Positions 1 through 8,186 of a stretch of DNA of 39,629 nt are shown piece by piece. Each line of letters starts with the position of its first letter. The stretch's first letter is position 1. Source of the stretch: a bacterium (lineage in GTDB: Bacteria > Desulfobacterota > Binatia > Binatales > Binataceae); contig JADBKU010000008.1 of the NCBI GenBank assembly GCA_014896235.1, positions 1-39,629 on the forward strand, read 5' to 3'. Position numbers and translations under genes: made by a program. The notes beneath the pieces are model-generated. The model did no database searches. It was not told where the DNA came from and was given only the letters and a program-made list of their open reading frames with translations.

Positions 1-327
1 GCCGTCAAATACACTCCGCGCGGAGGTTCGGTCACGCTCGAAGCGCGGGCGGCGTCGATGAACGGCGGCGCGCAGCGCGGGGTCGAGTTGATCGTCGCGG
101 ATACCGGCGAGGGCATTCCGGCGGCGGACATTCCCCGGCTGACGGAGCGATTTTATCGGGTCGATCGCGCGCGTTCGCGCGAACTCGGCGGCACCGGATT
201 GGGCCTCGCGATCGTGAAACATATCGTGCAGCTCCATCGCGGCGCCTTGAAAATCGAAAGCCGGCTGCGCGAGGGCACGACGGTCACGGTATGGCTGCCG
301 GCGAGCGACGCGCGCCCGGCGTCCTGA
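1..327 (+). CDS. Sensor histidine kinase, C-terminal ATPase fragment (5' end outside window)
   Basis: The frame is open from the first base and ends at TGA 325-327. It encodes the end of a GHKL/HATPase_c domain: the tail of the N box (AVKYTPRGG), the G1 box (DTGEGIP), the F box (FYRVDRAR) and the G2 box (GGTGLGLAIVKHIVQLHRG), closing with the usual TVTVWLP strand. This order is typical of PhoR/EnvZ-class membrane sensor kinases, which phosphorylate a partner response regulator. The sensor part, the HisKA His and the partner gene lie upstream of the window, so the signal cannot be named. The C-terminus looks complete. What follows (328-538) is a fragment of an unrelated enzyme, so any operon context has been disturbed at this edge. 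Confidence 0.9.
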   Translation, partial: AVKYTPRGGSVTLEARAASMNGGAQRGVELIVADTGEGIPAADIPRLTERFYRVDRARSRELGGTGLGLAIVKHIVQLHRGALKIESRLREGTTVTVWLPASDARPAS

Positions 328-373
328 GCGTTTCGTCCGGCGAACCGCAACCGGGCGCGGCGGCTTGCGGCGC

Positions 374-538
374 GTCCACGGCAACGTCGTGATGAACGAA
401 CGGGTCGATTCGTTCGAGGCGGGCGGCAAGCATATTTCGCTGCCCGTGATGGGCGTGTTTGAGATCGACGGCCACGGCAAAATCAAGGCCTGGCGCGACT
501 ATTTCGATCTCGAAATGTACATGAAGCAGCTTCGTTAG
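374..538 (+). pseudogene. Limonene-1,2-epoxide hydrolase-family C-terminal remnant
   Basis: From about 374 to the TAG at 536-538 the frame reads like the last 54 residues of a limonene-1,2-epoxide hydrolase (SnoaL/NTF2-like fold). The conserved pieces are VVMNERVDSF, LPVMGVFEIDGHGKI and AWRDYFDLEMY; the family's catalytic Asp/Arg lie in this kind of WRDYFD segment. The N-terminal half of the normally about 120-150-residue enzyme is missing. Upstream residues in the same frame (329-373) are Arg-rich and unlike the family. The only internal ATG (392) would leave about 48 residues, too short to fold. The best reading is a 5'-deleted relic whose breakpoint lies between 328 and 374, just after the kinase stop. 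Confidence 0.7.
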
Positions 539-571
539 ACAGGACGGCCGGCGGCTGGGCGGAAATTCGCG

Positions 572-2509
572 ATGGCCACTCGGGTCGCTCACGCGATAAT
601 CGGCGCCGCCGGCCATATCGATCACGGCAAAACCGCGCTGGTGCGGGCGCTCACCGGGCAGGAGACCGACCGCCTCAAGGAAGAGCGCGAACGCGGCATT
701 TCGATCGATCTCGGCTTCGCCTGGTTCGAGCTGCCGGGCGGCGCGCGCGCCGGCGTAATCGACGTTCCCGGCCACGAGCGGTTCATCCGCAACATGCTGG
801 CCGGCGCTCATGGCATCGATCTCGCCCTTTTCACTGTCGCGGCCGACGACGGCGTGATGCCGCAATCGGAGGAGCATCTCGATATCCTTCATCTGCTCGG
901 CCTCAAGCGCGGCATTTTCGTAATCACGAAGACCGACCTCGCCGACCGCAAGCGGCTCGACGAAGTGCGGGAGGAAATCGCGCTGCTCGCCGAAGGCACC
1001 GCATTGGCCGGCGCGCCGATTATCGAGGTTTCGTCGCTGACCGGCGCCGGAATCGAGGAGTTGCGCGCGGAGATTGTGAGGCTGCTCGACGGCTTTGAGG
1101 CGCGCCGCCCGACCGGCCTGTTCCGCCTACCCGTCGATCGCGCCTTTGTAATCAAAGGGCATGGAACCGTCGTCACCGGCACGGCGATGGGCGCCGAGGC
1201 GCAGGTGGGCCAGCGGATGCGCGTGCTGCCGGCGAACGCCGAGGCGCGGGTCCGCGCGATCCAGGTGCACGGCGAGGCGGTCGAGCGCGCCGGCGTGTGC
1301 CAGCGCGTCGCGCTCAATCTTGCCGGGGTCGAACGGGTCGAACTCAAACGGGGCGACGTTGTCGCCGACGAGCGGCTGGATTTCGCCACCACGCGGCTGG
1401 ATGCGCGGATCGAGATCCGGCCGGCCGCGAAGCGTCCGCTGCGCAACCAGCAGCGCGTCCGCTTCTACCTCGGCGCGGCGGAAACGCCGGCGCGCGCGAT
1501 CGTGCTCGAAGCGCCGGGCGAAATCCCGCCGAAAAAATCGGCCTTCGCGCAACTCGTCCTTGACCATCCGATGGTCGCGCTGGCGGGCGATCGCTTCGTG
1601 CTGCGCGACGAAACCAACGTCCGCACGATCGGCGGCGGCGTTGTGCTGAATCCGCTCGGACGCCGCTTGCGCAAGCCGCTCGACGGCTACGTGCGCAATC
1701 TTGCGGCGCTGGCCGGCGGCTTCGGCGCGGACGCCGTGGCGGCGATGCTGGAGTTGGGCGGCGAGCTGGCGGCGCCGGCGGCGCGCCTGGCGATTCTGTT
1801 CAATGTTCCGGAGCCTGACGTCCGCGCGGCGCTCGGCGATGCGCGCTTCGTGCGCCTGACGCTCGGCGACGAGGAGGGCTTCACCACGGCGGCGCGATGG
1901 GACGAGCTGAAGCGGTTCGCCGCGTCCGCGCTCGCGGAACATCACCGCGCCAATCCGCTCGCGCCCGGCATGGAGATGGAGGCGATGCGCGAGCGGATGC
2001 CGTACGAAATCGCGCCGCGCGCCTTCCGCGCCCTGCTCGATCGCCTCTGCCGCGAAACCGGAATCGTGCGCGAAGAGAGCGTCCTGCGCCTGCCGGCGCA
2101 TCGCGTGCAATTGGGCGGCGCCGCTGGCCAGATGGGCGAACAGGTCGAGCGCATCCTGAGCGACGCGCGCTTTCAACCGCCCGATCTGGCGCAGCTCGCG
2201 GCGGCGCTCGGCGCGCAGGGCGCCAACCAGGCGCGGTTGCGCGCGGTGCTGGCCGCGATGGAACGCGAAGGGCGGATTGTAAAGGTGGCGGCCGACCTTT
2301 ATTTCGCGCGCGCGGCGGTTGACGCGGCGCGCGAGTTGATGGCGCGGCGAATTGCGGCCGACGGTCAGATTACGGCCGCGGTTTTTCGCGATCTGCTGGG
2401 CGCGTCGCGCAAATTTTCAATCGCGCTGCTTGATTATTTCGATCGTTCGGGCGTGACGCTGCGCGTCGGCGACGTCCGCAAGCTGCGCGCCGCGCGCCGC
2501 GCCGATTAA
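572..2509 (+). CDS. selB: Selenocysteine-specific translation elongation factor SelB
   Basis: The 645-residue product is a SelB GTPase, which delivers Sec-tRNA(Sec) to the ribosome at UGA codons marked by a SECIS hairpin. The G1 motif ([16 protein letters not shown]) lies near residues 14-29. It is followed by the switch-I-type segment [18 protein letters not shown], the G3 motif [13 protein letters not shown] and the G4 motif TKTD. EF-Tu-like beta-barrel domains follow ([20 protein letters not shown]). The last ~200 residues hold the winged-helix repeats that bind the SECIS hairpin in this family. Length is normal. It starts 33 bases after the hydrolase remnant. selD lies about 1.3 kb downstream on the same strand and itself needs UGA decoding. 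selA and tRNA(Sec) are not in the window. Confidence 0.96.
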   Translation: MATRVAHAIIGAAGHIDHGKTALVRALTGQETDRLKEERERGISIDLGFAWFELPGGARAGVIDVPGHERFIRNMLAGAHGIDLALFTVAADDGVMPQSEEHLDILHLLGLKRGIFVITKTDLADRKRLDEVREEIALLAEGTALAGAPIIEVSSLTGAGIEELRAEIVRLLDGFEARRPTGLFRLPVDRAFVIKGHGTVVTGTAMGAEAQVGQRMRVLPANAEARVRAIQVHGEAVERAGVCQRVALNLAGVERVELKRGDVVADERLDFATTRLDARIEIRPAAKRPLRNQQRVRFYLGAAETPARAIVLEAPGEIPPKKSAFAQLVLDHPMVALAGDRFVLRDETNVRTIGGGVVLNPLGRRLRKPLDGYVRNLAALAGGFGADAVAAMLELGGELAAPAARLAILFNVPEPDVRAALGDARFVRLTLGDEEGFTTAARWDELKRFAASALAEHHRANPLAPGMEMEAMRERMPYEIAPRAFRALLDRLCRETGIVREESVLRLPAHRVQLGGAAGQMGEQVERILSDARFQPPDLAQLAAALGAQGANQARLRAVLAAMEREGRIVKVAADLYFARAAVDAARELMARRIAADGQITAAVFRDLLGASRKFSIALLDYFDRSGVTLRVGDVRKLRAARRAD

Positions 2510-2613
2510 GTTCGAGTGATTCGTATCCTCGGGCATCGGCATTCTCATTGAGTCCGATCGGTTCGGTAAGCGGGGCGACCGTCGCACGGATACCGAAGAT
2601 CTAGTTGGCCGAT

Positions 2614-2643
2614 GTGACAACCGTTGTCGCAAAGCCATACAAT
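2614..2643 (+). promoter_or_regulatory. Sigma-70-type promoter for the WYL regulator
   Basis: A -35-like GTGACA (2614-2619, 5 of 6 to consensus) is separated by 18 bases from TACAAT (2638-2643, 5 of 6). Transcription would begin near 2650. This leaves about 30 bases before the ATG at 2680, which has AGGAGG at 2665-2670. The arrangement argues against the longer reading frame that opens at 2605. This is a motif match only. Confidence 0.5.
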
Positions 2644-2679
2644 CGCGAATTCACAGCGCGTTGCAGGAGGTCTGTGCCG

Positions 2680-3753
2680 ATGCCGGAGCGCCATCGCCAG
2701 CCCACTTATCCGGCCGCAATAAACTTCGCGAAAATCGTCTATGACCTCTTTTTAACGCCCATAGGCATTTCATTCGCGCGTCTCAGCGAGCGATTCGGCC
2801 TGTCGGAACGGACCATCGCGCGTTACGCGGATGAGCTGGCCGAAAAACTGACCAACGATGTCGGTCGGCCGATCATCGAGATTTCCGGCGCTGGCGCAAG
2901 CCGGCGGTTGCGGCTGGTGGGCGCGGGGATGCGCTCGGAGGGAACGGCCTATCAGGCGGCGTCGCTATACTTCGCGTTCCGCACGCTCGAATTCCTGCGC
3001 AAAACAGTAATCGGCGAGGGAATCGAACATTTTTGGGACGAGGCGCTCAAAACCCTGGAGACGCCGGCGCAATTGCGGCTGAAGGATATCGAGCGCAAGT
3101 TTCATGTGGTTCCGTACGCGCCCAAGGATTACGGGCCGCACGAAGAGAAGATCGACCTGATCCTGCGGGCGCTGCTGATGCAGCGGCGGCTCAGGCTGAC
3201 CTATCGCCGCGCGGCTGGCGGCGCGCCGCGCGAGCATCGTTTCGCGCCATTCACACTGGTCGAATATCGCGGCGGACTTTATTTGCTGGGCCGCAGCGAT
3301 CAAGGTCCGGGCGTGATTTACCTGGCGGTGGAACGAATCGAAGCGGTGGAATTCGACCGCGACGCCAATGGCGATCCGGCGCATTTTGCGCTGCCGCGCG
3401 GCTACAAGCCAGAGAAATACACCGACGGCGCTTTCGGCTTGATTGACGGTCCGGTCACCGAAGTCGAGCTGCTGGTGCGCAGCGACGATTCGTTGCCCTA
3501 TCTCAAAAGCCGCGCGATCCATCCGACGCAGCGCTTCGTCAGGCGCCGCGACGGACGCGTCGTGCTGAAGATGCGCGTGCGCGGCACAACCGAACTGCGC
3601 AACTGGATAATGAGTTTCGGGCCATGGCTGGAAGTGCTCAGGCCGGCCGCATTGCGGGCGGAAATTGCGAGGCTCCATCGCGAGGCCCTGGACGCCTGTG
3701 AGCGTCCCGCGGCGCCGGATGCCGGGCGTCGCGGACGTATCGCGACCCGTTGA
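2680..3753 (+). CDS. WYL-domain transcriptional regulator (HTH plus ligand-sensing WYL domain)
   Basis: The 357-residue product begins MPERHRQPTY and has an N-terminal winged helix-turn-helix (RLSERFGLSERTIARYADEL). A central WYL domain follows (RLRLTYRRAAGG and TLVEYRGGLYLLGRSD), then the beta-rich WCX-type tail (LKMRVRGTTELRNWIMSFG). WYL proteins are DNA-binding regulators that sense nucleotides or other small ligands. The ATG at 2680 is preferred over the frame opening at 2605 because AGGAGG lies nine bases upstream and a promoter-like element (2614-2643) sits inside the longer version. The gene lies between selB and selD on the same strand, with 34 bases to the selD ATG. It is therefore probably cotranscribed with selD and could regulate it. 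That role is inference; the ligand is unknown. Confidence 0.88.
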   Translation: MPERHRQPTYPAAINFAKIVYDLFLTPIGISFARLSERFGLSERTIARYADELAEKLTNDVGRPIIEISGAGASRRLRLVGAGMRSEGTAYQAASLYFAFRTLEFLRKTVIGEGIEHFWDEALKTLETPAQLRLKDIERKFHVVPYAPKDYGPHEEKIDLILRALLMQRRLRLTYRRAAGGAPREHRFAPFTLVEYRGGLYLLGRSDQGPGVIYLAVERIEAVEFDRDANGDPAHFALPRGYKPEKYTDGAFGLIDGPVTEVELLVRSDDSLPYLKSRAIHPTQRFVRRRDGRVVLKMRVRGTTELRNWIMSFGPWLEVLRPAALRAEIARLHREALDACERPAAPDAGRRGRIATR

Positions 3754-3787
3754 GCCGTGCGATGGCCCGGCGTTACACTCCATCGCG

Positions 3788-4861
3788 ATGGCTGGCAAAG
3801 ACGACGCCAATCCGACGCGTCAGGATCTGATCCGGCTGACCGCGCGCTGCAAGGCGGCGGGTTGAGCCGGAAAGCTGGGTCCGGCGGACCTGGAAGCCGT
3901 TCTGTCGCGTCTGGACTTCGGGCAACGGCCCGAAGTGCTCGTCGGTATCACTACCGGCGACGACGCGGGCGTGTATCTGCTGCGCGAAGATTTGGCGATC
4001 GTCAACACCGTCGATTTTTTCACGCCGGTCGTCGACGACCCGTTCACCTACGGCCAGATCGCGGCGGCGAACGCGCTCTCCGACGTGTACGCGATGGGCG
4101 GCGAGCCGCGCACGGCGCTCAACCTGGTCTGCTGGCCGCAATCCGGACTGCCTGCCGGGATGCTCGCGGAAATCCTGCGCGGCGCGCTCGCGAAGGCGGC
4201 CGAGGCCGGCGTCGCAATCGTCGGCGGCCATAGCGTGGCCGACGAGGAAGTGAAATTCGGGATGGCCGTGACCGGCGTGATCGATCCGCGCCGGATCATT
4301 CGCAACGTCGGCGCGCGCCCGGGCGACGCGCTGGTGCTGACCAAGCCGCTCGGCACGGGAATCCTGATGACCGCCTTCAAGCGCGACGCGCTCCCGCCCG
4401 AACAATATGCCGCGGCGGTCGCGGCGATGAGCGAGCTGAACGCCGCGGCGGCGCGCGCGATGCTCCGGTACGAGCCGCACGCCGCGACCGATATCACCGG
4501 CTTCGGCCTCGCCGGACATGCGATCAAGATGGCTGACGGCAGCGGCGTGACGCTGCGAATCGAGGAATCCGACCTGCCGCTGCTGCCCGGCGTGCTCGAG
4601 TTGATCCGCGCGGGGATGATTCCCGGCGGAGGGCGGCGCAACCGCGAGTTTTACGGTCCGCGCATGTCGATCGCGGACGAAGTTGCGGACGAGATGGCGG
4701 AGATCGTCTTCGATCCGCAAACTTCGGGCGGCTTGCTGATTGCGCTTTCCGCTGCGGAAGCGGGGGCGCTCGCGGCCGATCTTCAGCGCGCCGGCAACGC
4801 GGACGCGCGGATTATCGGACAGGTGGTTGAGCGCGGCGCTTTCGCCATAGAAATAGTTTAG
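3788..4861 (+). CDS. selD: Selenide, water dikinase SelD, selenocysteine-containing (TGA at 3863 = Sec26)
   Basis: SelD makes selenophosphate from selenide and ATP, the selenium donor for Sec-tRNA. Reading from ATG 3788, the N-terminus continues through an in-frame TGA (3863-3865) as AAG-U-AGKLGPADLEAVL. This places Sec at position 26 and the essential Lys at 29, the same spacing as Cys17/Lys20 of the E. coli enzyme. The rest is canonical SelD: GDDAGVYLL, NTVDFFTPVVDDP, ANALSDVYAMGGEP, VGGHSV, DITGFGLAGH and DPQTSGGLL. With Sec the protein is 357 residues, the usual length. A caller that treats TGA as stop would begin at GTG 3935 and lose the catalytic loop. SelB is encoded just upstream, so the cell can decode the UGA. 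Autoregulation through selenium supply is an attractive inference. Confidence 0.95.
3863..3893 (+). promoter_or_regulatory. Sec UGA codon and candidate bacterial SECIS hairpin in selD
   Basis: After TGA 3863-3865 a hairpin can form: GGTCC (3878-3882) pairs perfectly with GGACC (3886-3890) across the loop GGC (3883-3885). The stem extends by G-T, T-G and C-G pairs (3877/3891, 3876/3892, 3875/3893). The loop lies about 20 bases from the UGA and starts with G, which fits the bacterial SECIS consensus (short loop with early G, UGA-to-loop spacing of roughly 16-37). Pairing was worked out by eye. Confidence 0.7.
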
Positions 4862-5160
4862 CGCTCGTCGCTCGCGAATTCATTCTTTAGGCTAATAAAT
4901 CTATATTTGAGCCGAAACAGATAGAACCCTCTGGTTGGCTGCTTCGCCCGTGCAATCTCGTTGCACGAAGATCGGGTTGCAGGCGCGAAACAAGCCAAGA
5001 TCGGGTGTGTAAATCTGCATTTATTACACGGATGCGAAGCCCTCAGAATGATCGAAACCTCTAGTCTAAATGGCGTCTAGCCGTTCGTAATGAATGTTAA
5101 AGTGTGATTTTAGACGTAAATTCAACAATTTATGACGCTATCAAACCTTCAATTTAATAC
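4862..5160. other. Long intergenic region with two inverted repeats upstream of the DUF4382 gene
   Basis: This stretch is clearly more AT-rich than its surroundings and no credible gene was seen. It holds a perfect 7-bp hairpin, CGTGCAA (4949-4955) with TTGCACG (4961-4967). It also holds a 6-bp dyad, GTGTAA (5007-5012) with TTACAC (5024-5029). The second dyad is about 130-150 bases upstream of the sigma-54-like element at 5161, a usual distance for an enhancer-binding activator site. The first could be part of the selD 3' end, but no T-run follows it. Confidence 0.5.
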
Positions 5161-5174
5161 GGCACGCCGCTTGC
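5161..5174 (+). promoter_or_regulatory. Sigma-54 (RpoN)-type -24/-12 promoter
   Basis: GGCACG-N4-TTGC at 5161-5174 matches the core of the RpoN consensus (TGGCACG-N4-TTGC), with the invariant GG and GC separated by exactly ten bases. Transcription would start near 5186, about 33 bases before the ATG at 5219. Sigma-54 promoters require an AAA+ enhancer-binding protein; the dyad at 5007-5029 is a candidate binding site. Confidence 0.65.
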
Positions 5175-5218
5175 GATAGCTGGTCGCTTGGTTTATCTAC
5201 TTCTGGTGGAGGAGAATC

Positions 5219-6850
5219 ATGAAGCAACGTGATATCTCGTTTGATTGGCGGTTCCGGCAAGGATTTCTGGCCGTAATCGCGATTTTGGGATTGTGCTTCC
5301 TCACAACAAGCTCGGCGATGGCCGCCGGGCTGTTTGGGCCGCGTTTCATCAAGCGGAACACCTGCAGTTCATCCGACTATCAGCACGTCTGGGTGACGGT
5401 CAGCGATGTCCTGGCGCATATGGGAAAGAGCGGATGGGTCTCTTTGACGCCGGGGCTGGCTATGGCGCCGATGCAGGTCGATCTGCTCAACGCCACCTCG
5501 ACCGAGTGTTTCCTGGCCTCGCTCGGCTACACGTCAGGATTGCCGGTCGGCCGTTACCAGCAGATATTAGTCATCCTTTGGAATAACGTCGGCCCAGGAA
5601 AGGGCCACGGACATGGCAAAGGCAAGGGCAAAGGAGGCGGCGGTTCGGTGACGCCTCCGGAGACCAATTATTGCTCGTCGATCGGAACGTATGACTGCGT
5701 GCAGCTAGCGGACAACAGCTTTCATCCGCTGTTCGTCAATGCCGAGACGCATACCGGCCTGCGCATCCCGCCCGGCCAGATCGCGCGCGGCGGCCTCGAC
5801 GTAACCACCGGCGAAGTGCTCGACCTCGACCTCGATTTCGACGTTTGCAGTTCCGTGGTCGAAGCCGGCCATAGCGGGAAGTTTATCCTGAAGCCGGCGC
5901 TCACTCACGGCGAAGCCGACGTCAGCCCGCTGCTCAACGGCACGATCGTGGTCGGTTCCAGGAATGGCGAAACGGTCACTCCGAACACGAGCTCGCCCGT
6001 GGCTGGCGCCAACGTTTACTTGGAAAGCCAGTCGCAGAACGTGACGATTTATCCGGTCGCGAGTCCTGCGACCACCGCGCCGGTTGAAAACCTGCTCGCG
6101 ACGACCACGACCTTCGCGGACGGCGGTTTCGCCTTCTGCGCTCCGCCGGCGGGCGACTACGAGATCGTGAGCGACGCCGATCCGATGCCCGTGACGAACA
6201 ACTCGTCGAACGCGACGATCACCACCGACGTGGCTATGACCGCCGAAGGCGCGACCGCGGGCACGATTCCGCTGCTCGACGACGGCACTGGCCCGGCGTT
6301 GCTCGAATCGCTCTTCACCACGCAAAATACGACCTCGCCGCCGGGCGCGGGCGACCTGATCAACTATACCGGCACGCAGCCGTTCACTGGCACGGCCAAC
6401 ACCACCGTGCAGGCGATCGTGCCTCCGCTGCCCGGTACGATGCCGGCGCTGCCGAGTACGACTTCGGTTGGCCCAATCGTAAACGACGGTACGCTGACGC
6501 CGATTCCGCCGCCCGCGACGGTGGCGACGGCGTCCACGCCGAACGCCGCCGATTGTCCGAATATCACTCCGGCGCCGACCTGCCCGACGGGTACGAACTG
6601 CGCCTGCTTCACGCTCGCGCTGCCGAACAGCAACCCGGTGATCGGATCCGCAACGAACGGTTCCTATACCGCGCCAGCGGGGAATTCAGCCGACTACTCG
6701 GTTGTGGGTTACGCGTCGAAACTGGACGGCAGCGGCACGCCGGAGTGCAGTCCTTCGGCGCTGATCACCGATCCGGCGACGCCGATCGCGATGGCGACGA
6801 ATCCGCTCCTCATCCCGACCCCGGTGTTGGAATTTACCGGCTGCGATTGA
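5219..6850 (+). CDS. Secreted DUF4382-family protein with Gly/His/Lys-rich insert and carboxypeptidase-regulatory-like region
   Basis: The 543-residue product has a signal peptide (hydrophobic core FLAVIAILGLCFLTTSS, likely cleavage after AMA near residue 35). A DUF4382-like domain follows: HVWVTVSDVLAHM, GWVSL, LPVGRYQQILVIL, then GLRIPPGQIARGGL and LDLDLDFDVCSSV...GKFILKPAL. Residues about 127-141 are a GKGHGHGKGKGKGGGG linker inside that domain. Residues about 255-340 look like a carboxypeptidase-regulatory beta-sandwich (SPVAGANVYLES...FCAPPAGDYEIVSD). The Thr/Pro-rich C-terminus carries a cluster of Cys. Many relatives are lipoproteins, but this one lacks a lipobox. Start: GGTGGAGGAG lies just before the ATG. 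Function is unknown; an exported surface or matrix protein is inferred. It is monocistronic, flanked by a sigma-54-like promoter and a strong terminator. Confidence 0.8.
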   Translation: MKQRDISFDWRFRQGFLAVIAILGLCFLTTSSAMAAGLFGPRFIKRNTCSSSDYQHVWVTVSDVLAHMGKSGWVSLTPGLAMAPMQVDLLNATSTECFLASLGYTSGLPVGRYQQILVILWNNVGPGKGHGHGKGKGKGGGGSVTPPETNYCSSIGTYDCVQLADNSFHPLFVNAETHTGLRIPPGQIARGGLDVTTGEVLDLDLDFDVCSSVVEAGHSGKFILKPALTHGEADVSPLLNGTIVVGSRNGETVTPNTSSPVAGANVYLESQSQNVTIYPVASPATTAPVENLLATTTTFADGGFAFCAPPAGDYEIVSDADPMPVTNNSSNATITTDVAMTAEGATAGTIPLLDDGTGPALLESLFTTQNTTSPPGAGDLINYTGTQPFTGTANTTVQAIVPPLPGTMPALPSTTSVGPIVNDGTLTPIPPPATVATASTPNAADCPNITPAPTCPTGTNCACFTLALPNSNPVIGSATNGSYTAPAGNSADYSVVGYASKLDGSGTPECSPSALITDPATPIAMATNPLLIPTPVLEFTGCD

Positions 6851-6875
6851 TCGGTTAACCAACCTCTGCTGACAC

Positions 6876-6916
6876 CAACGGCGGCGGAATCACAGGATTC
6901 CGCCGCCGTTGTTTTT
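6876..6916 (+). terminator. Rho-independent terminator of the DUF4382 gene
   Basis: A perfect 16-bp stem (6876-6891 with 6896-6911) closes on the loop ACAG and is followed by TTTTT (6912-6916), 25 bases after the stop codon. The next gene is on the opposite strand and converges on it. Confidence 0.92.
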
Positions 6917-6970
6917 CGACCGGCGATCGAAAGTTATCTCGTCCCAGCAGGCGCGCAATCCGCAGTCGGC

Positions 6971-8125
6971 TCAATCCGCCAGTTGCGTGCTCCACTCGTC
7001 GAGCAGAGCGTAGCCGACCGCCAGCAGCGTCGGGCCGAGGAAAACGCCGATAAATCCGAAGGCGAGCGCGCCGCCGAGCACGCCGAACAGCACGATCAGA
7101 AACGGCGCGCCGCCGGTGCGCGCGATCAAGTAGGGTTTCAGCACGTGGTCAACCAGGCTGCCAGTGATGACCATCCACGCCGCGAGGAAAATCGCCCACG
7201 CCCGCTGATCCTGTAAATAGAGCCATCCCGCCGCCGGACCCCACAGCAAAAGCGGACCCATCGGCACGAAGGCGAGAATGAAGGTGCCAAACCCGAGCAG
7301 CGGCGCACCCGGTACGCCGGCGATTAGAAAACCCAACCCGCCGAGCGCGCCCTGAATCAGCGAGGTGCCGATTACGCCGTAAACCACACCCCTGACCGTG
7401 TCGTGAGCGACGGTCAGCAGATGCTCGCCGCGCGCGCCCGCGAGCTGAATCGCAAGATTGCGCAGGCGTGCGGCCGCGGCTTCGCCGTCACGATAGAGAA
7501 AAAAGCAGACCACCAGGCTCAGCGTGATATCGAGCAGTCCGTGGCCGATCGCCTTGCCGAGGTCGAGCGCGTACTCGCGCAGCGGTTTGACCAGCGCGCG
7601 GACCGCCTCCGTACGCGCGGCGGGATCGGTCGCGAGCCGGTTGAGGTAATCGTGAATGTGAAAGCCCAGCACCGGGATGTCGCTGAGCCAGGCCGGAGGT
7701 TCACGCGGCCCCTGCTCGAACCCGCTGCGAATCACGCTCGTCACGGCGCTCACATTTTCCGCAAGGCCGTTGCCGACGGCGACGAACGGCGCGACGATGA
7801 CCGATGCGAGCGCGAGCGTCATCACCAGCGCCGCGAGCGTCGCGCGTCCGCCGAGGATCGCCGTCAACTGGCGGAACAGCGCCCAGGTCGAGAAAGTCAA
7901 AATCGCCGCCCACAGAATCGCGGTGGCGAACGGCAGCAGCACCAGCGCGCATCCGGCGACCACCAGCGCGAGAATCGCGATCGCGATCACCGCATGGATC
8001 ATCGGGGCCGCCGCCTCGCCATTCGCCGCCGGCGTTCGCTGGCCGGCGGGCGGCTTTGTCGCCGGTACTTCCGCGCCGGATCGGCGGGTTCTAATCGCCT
8101 TGGACACGCAGGCCCAGCCTGTCAT
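6971..8125 (-). CDS. AI-2E/PerM family transporter (UPF0118)
   Basis: The 384-residue polytopic inner-membrane protein has hydrophobic segments from about residue 42 (MIHAVIAIAILALVVAG) in the pattern of the AI-2E/PerM family: an N-terminal pair, a hydrophilic middle, then a C-terminal cluster. The C-terminal hallmark region is recognisable (GTFILAFVPMGPLLLWGPAA, then LKPYLIARTGGAPFLIVLFG and FGFIGVFLGPTLLAVGYALL). Members export autoinducer-2 or act as ion antiporters; the substrate here is unknown. The first 41 residues are Pro/Ala/Arg-rich and not typical, so the true start could be the Met at 8002. The gene lies 61 bases after the membrane glycosyltransferase-like gene, on the same strand. 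Confidence 0.88.
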   Translation of the reverse strand: MTGWACVSKAIRTRRSGAEVPATKPPAGQRTPAANGEAAAPMIHAVIAIAILALVVAGCALVLLPFATAILWAAILTFSTWALFRQLTAILGGRATLAALVMTLALASVIVAPFVAVGNGLAENVSAVTSVIRSGFEQGPREPPAWLSDIPVLGFHIHDYLNRLATDPAARTEAVRALVKPLREYALDLGKAIGHGLLDITLSLVVCFFLYRDGEAAAARLRNLAIQLAGARGEHLLTVAHDTVRGVVYGVIGTSLIQGALGGLGFLIAGVPGAPLLGFGTFILAFVPMGPLLLWGPAAGWLYLQDQRAWAIFLAAWMVITGSLVDHVLKPYLIARTGGAPFLIVLFGVLGGALAFGFIGVFLGPTLLAVGYALLDEWSTQLAD

Positions 8126-8186
8126 CGCTCGCGGCCATTGACAACCACTTTCGGCGCCTGACCAGCCGCGCCGCTGACGCGCCGAA

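Noticed and set aside
2605..2679. N-terminal extension of the WYL regulator from 2605
   Set aside because: It overlaps a promoter-like element at 2614-2643, and AGGAGG at 2665-2670 serves the ATG at 2680.
3935..4861. SelD starting at GTG 3935
   Set aside because: This would drop the catalytic Sec/Cys loop and essential Lys, which are encoded in the same frame just upstream across the TGA at 3863.
4862..5160. Cyclic-di-GMP or other riboswitch upstream of the DUF4382 gene
   Set aside because: GCGAAACAAGCC-like words are present, but the paired helices and conserved loop motifs of known classes could not be assembled. The region also lies upstream of the likely transcription start.
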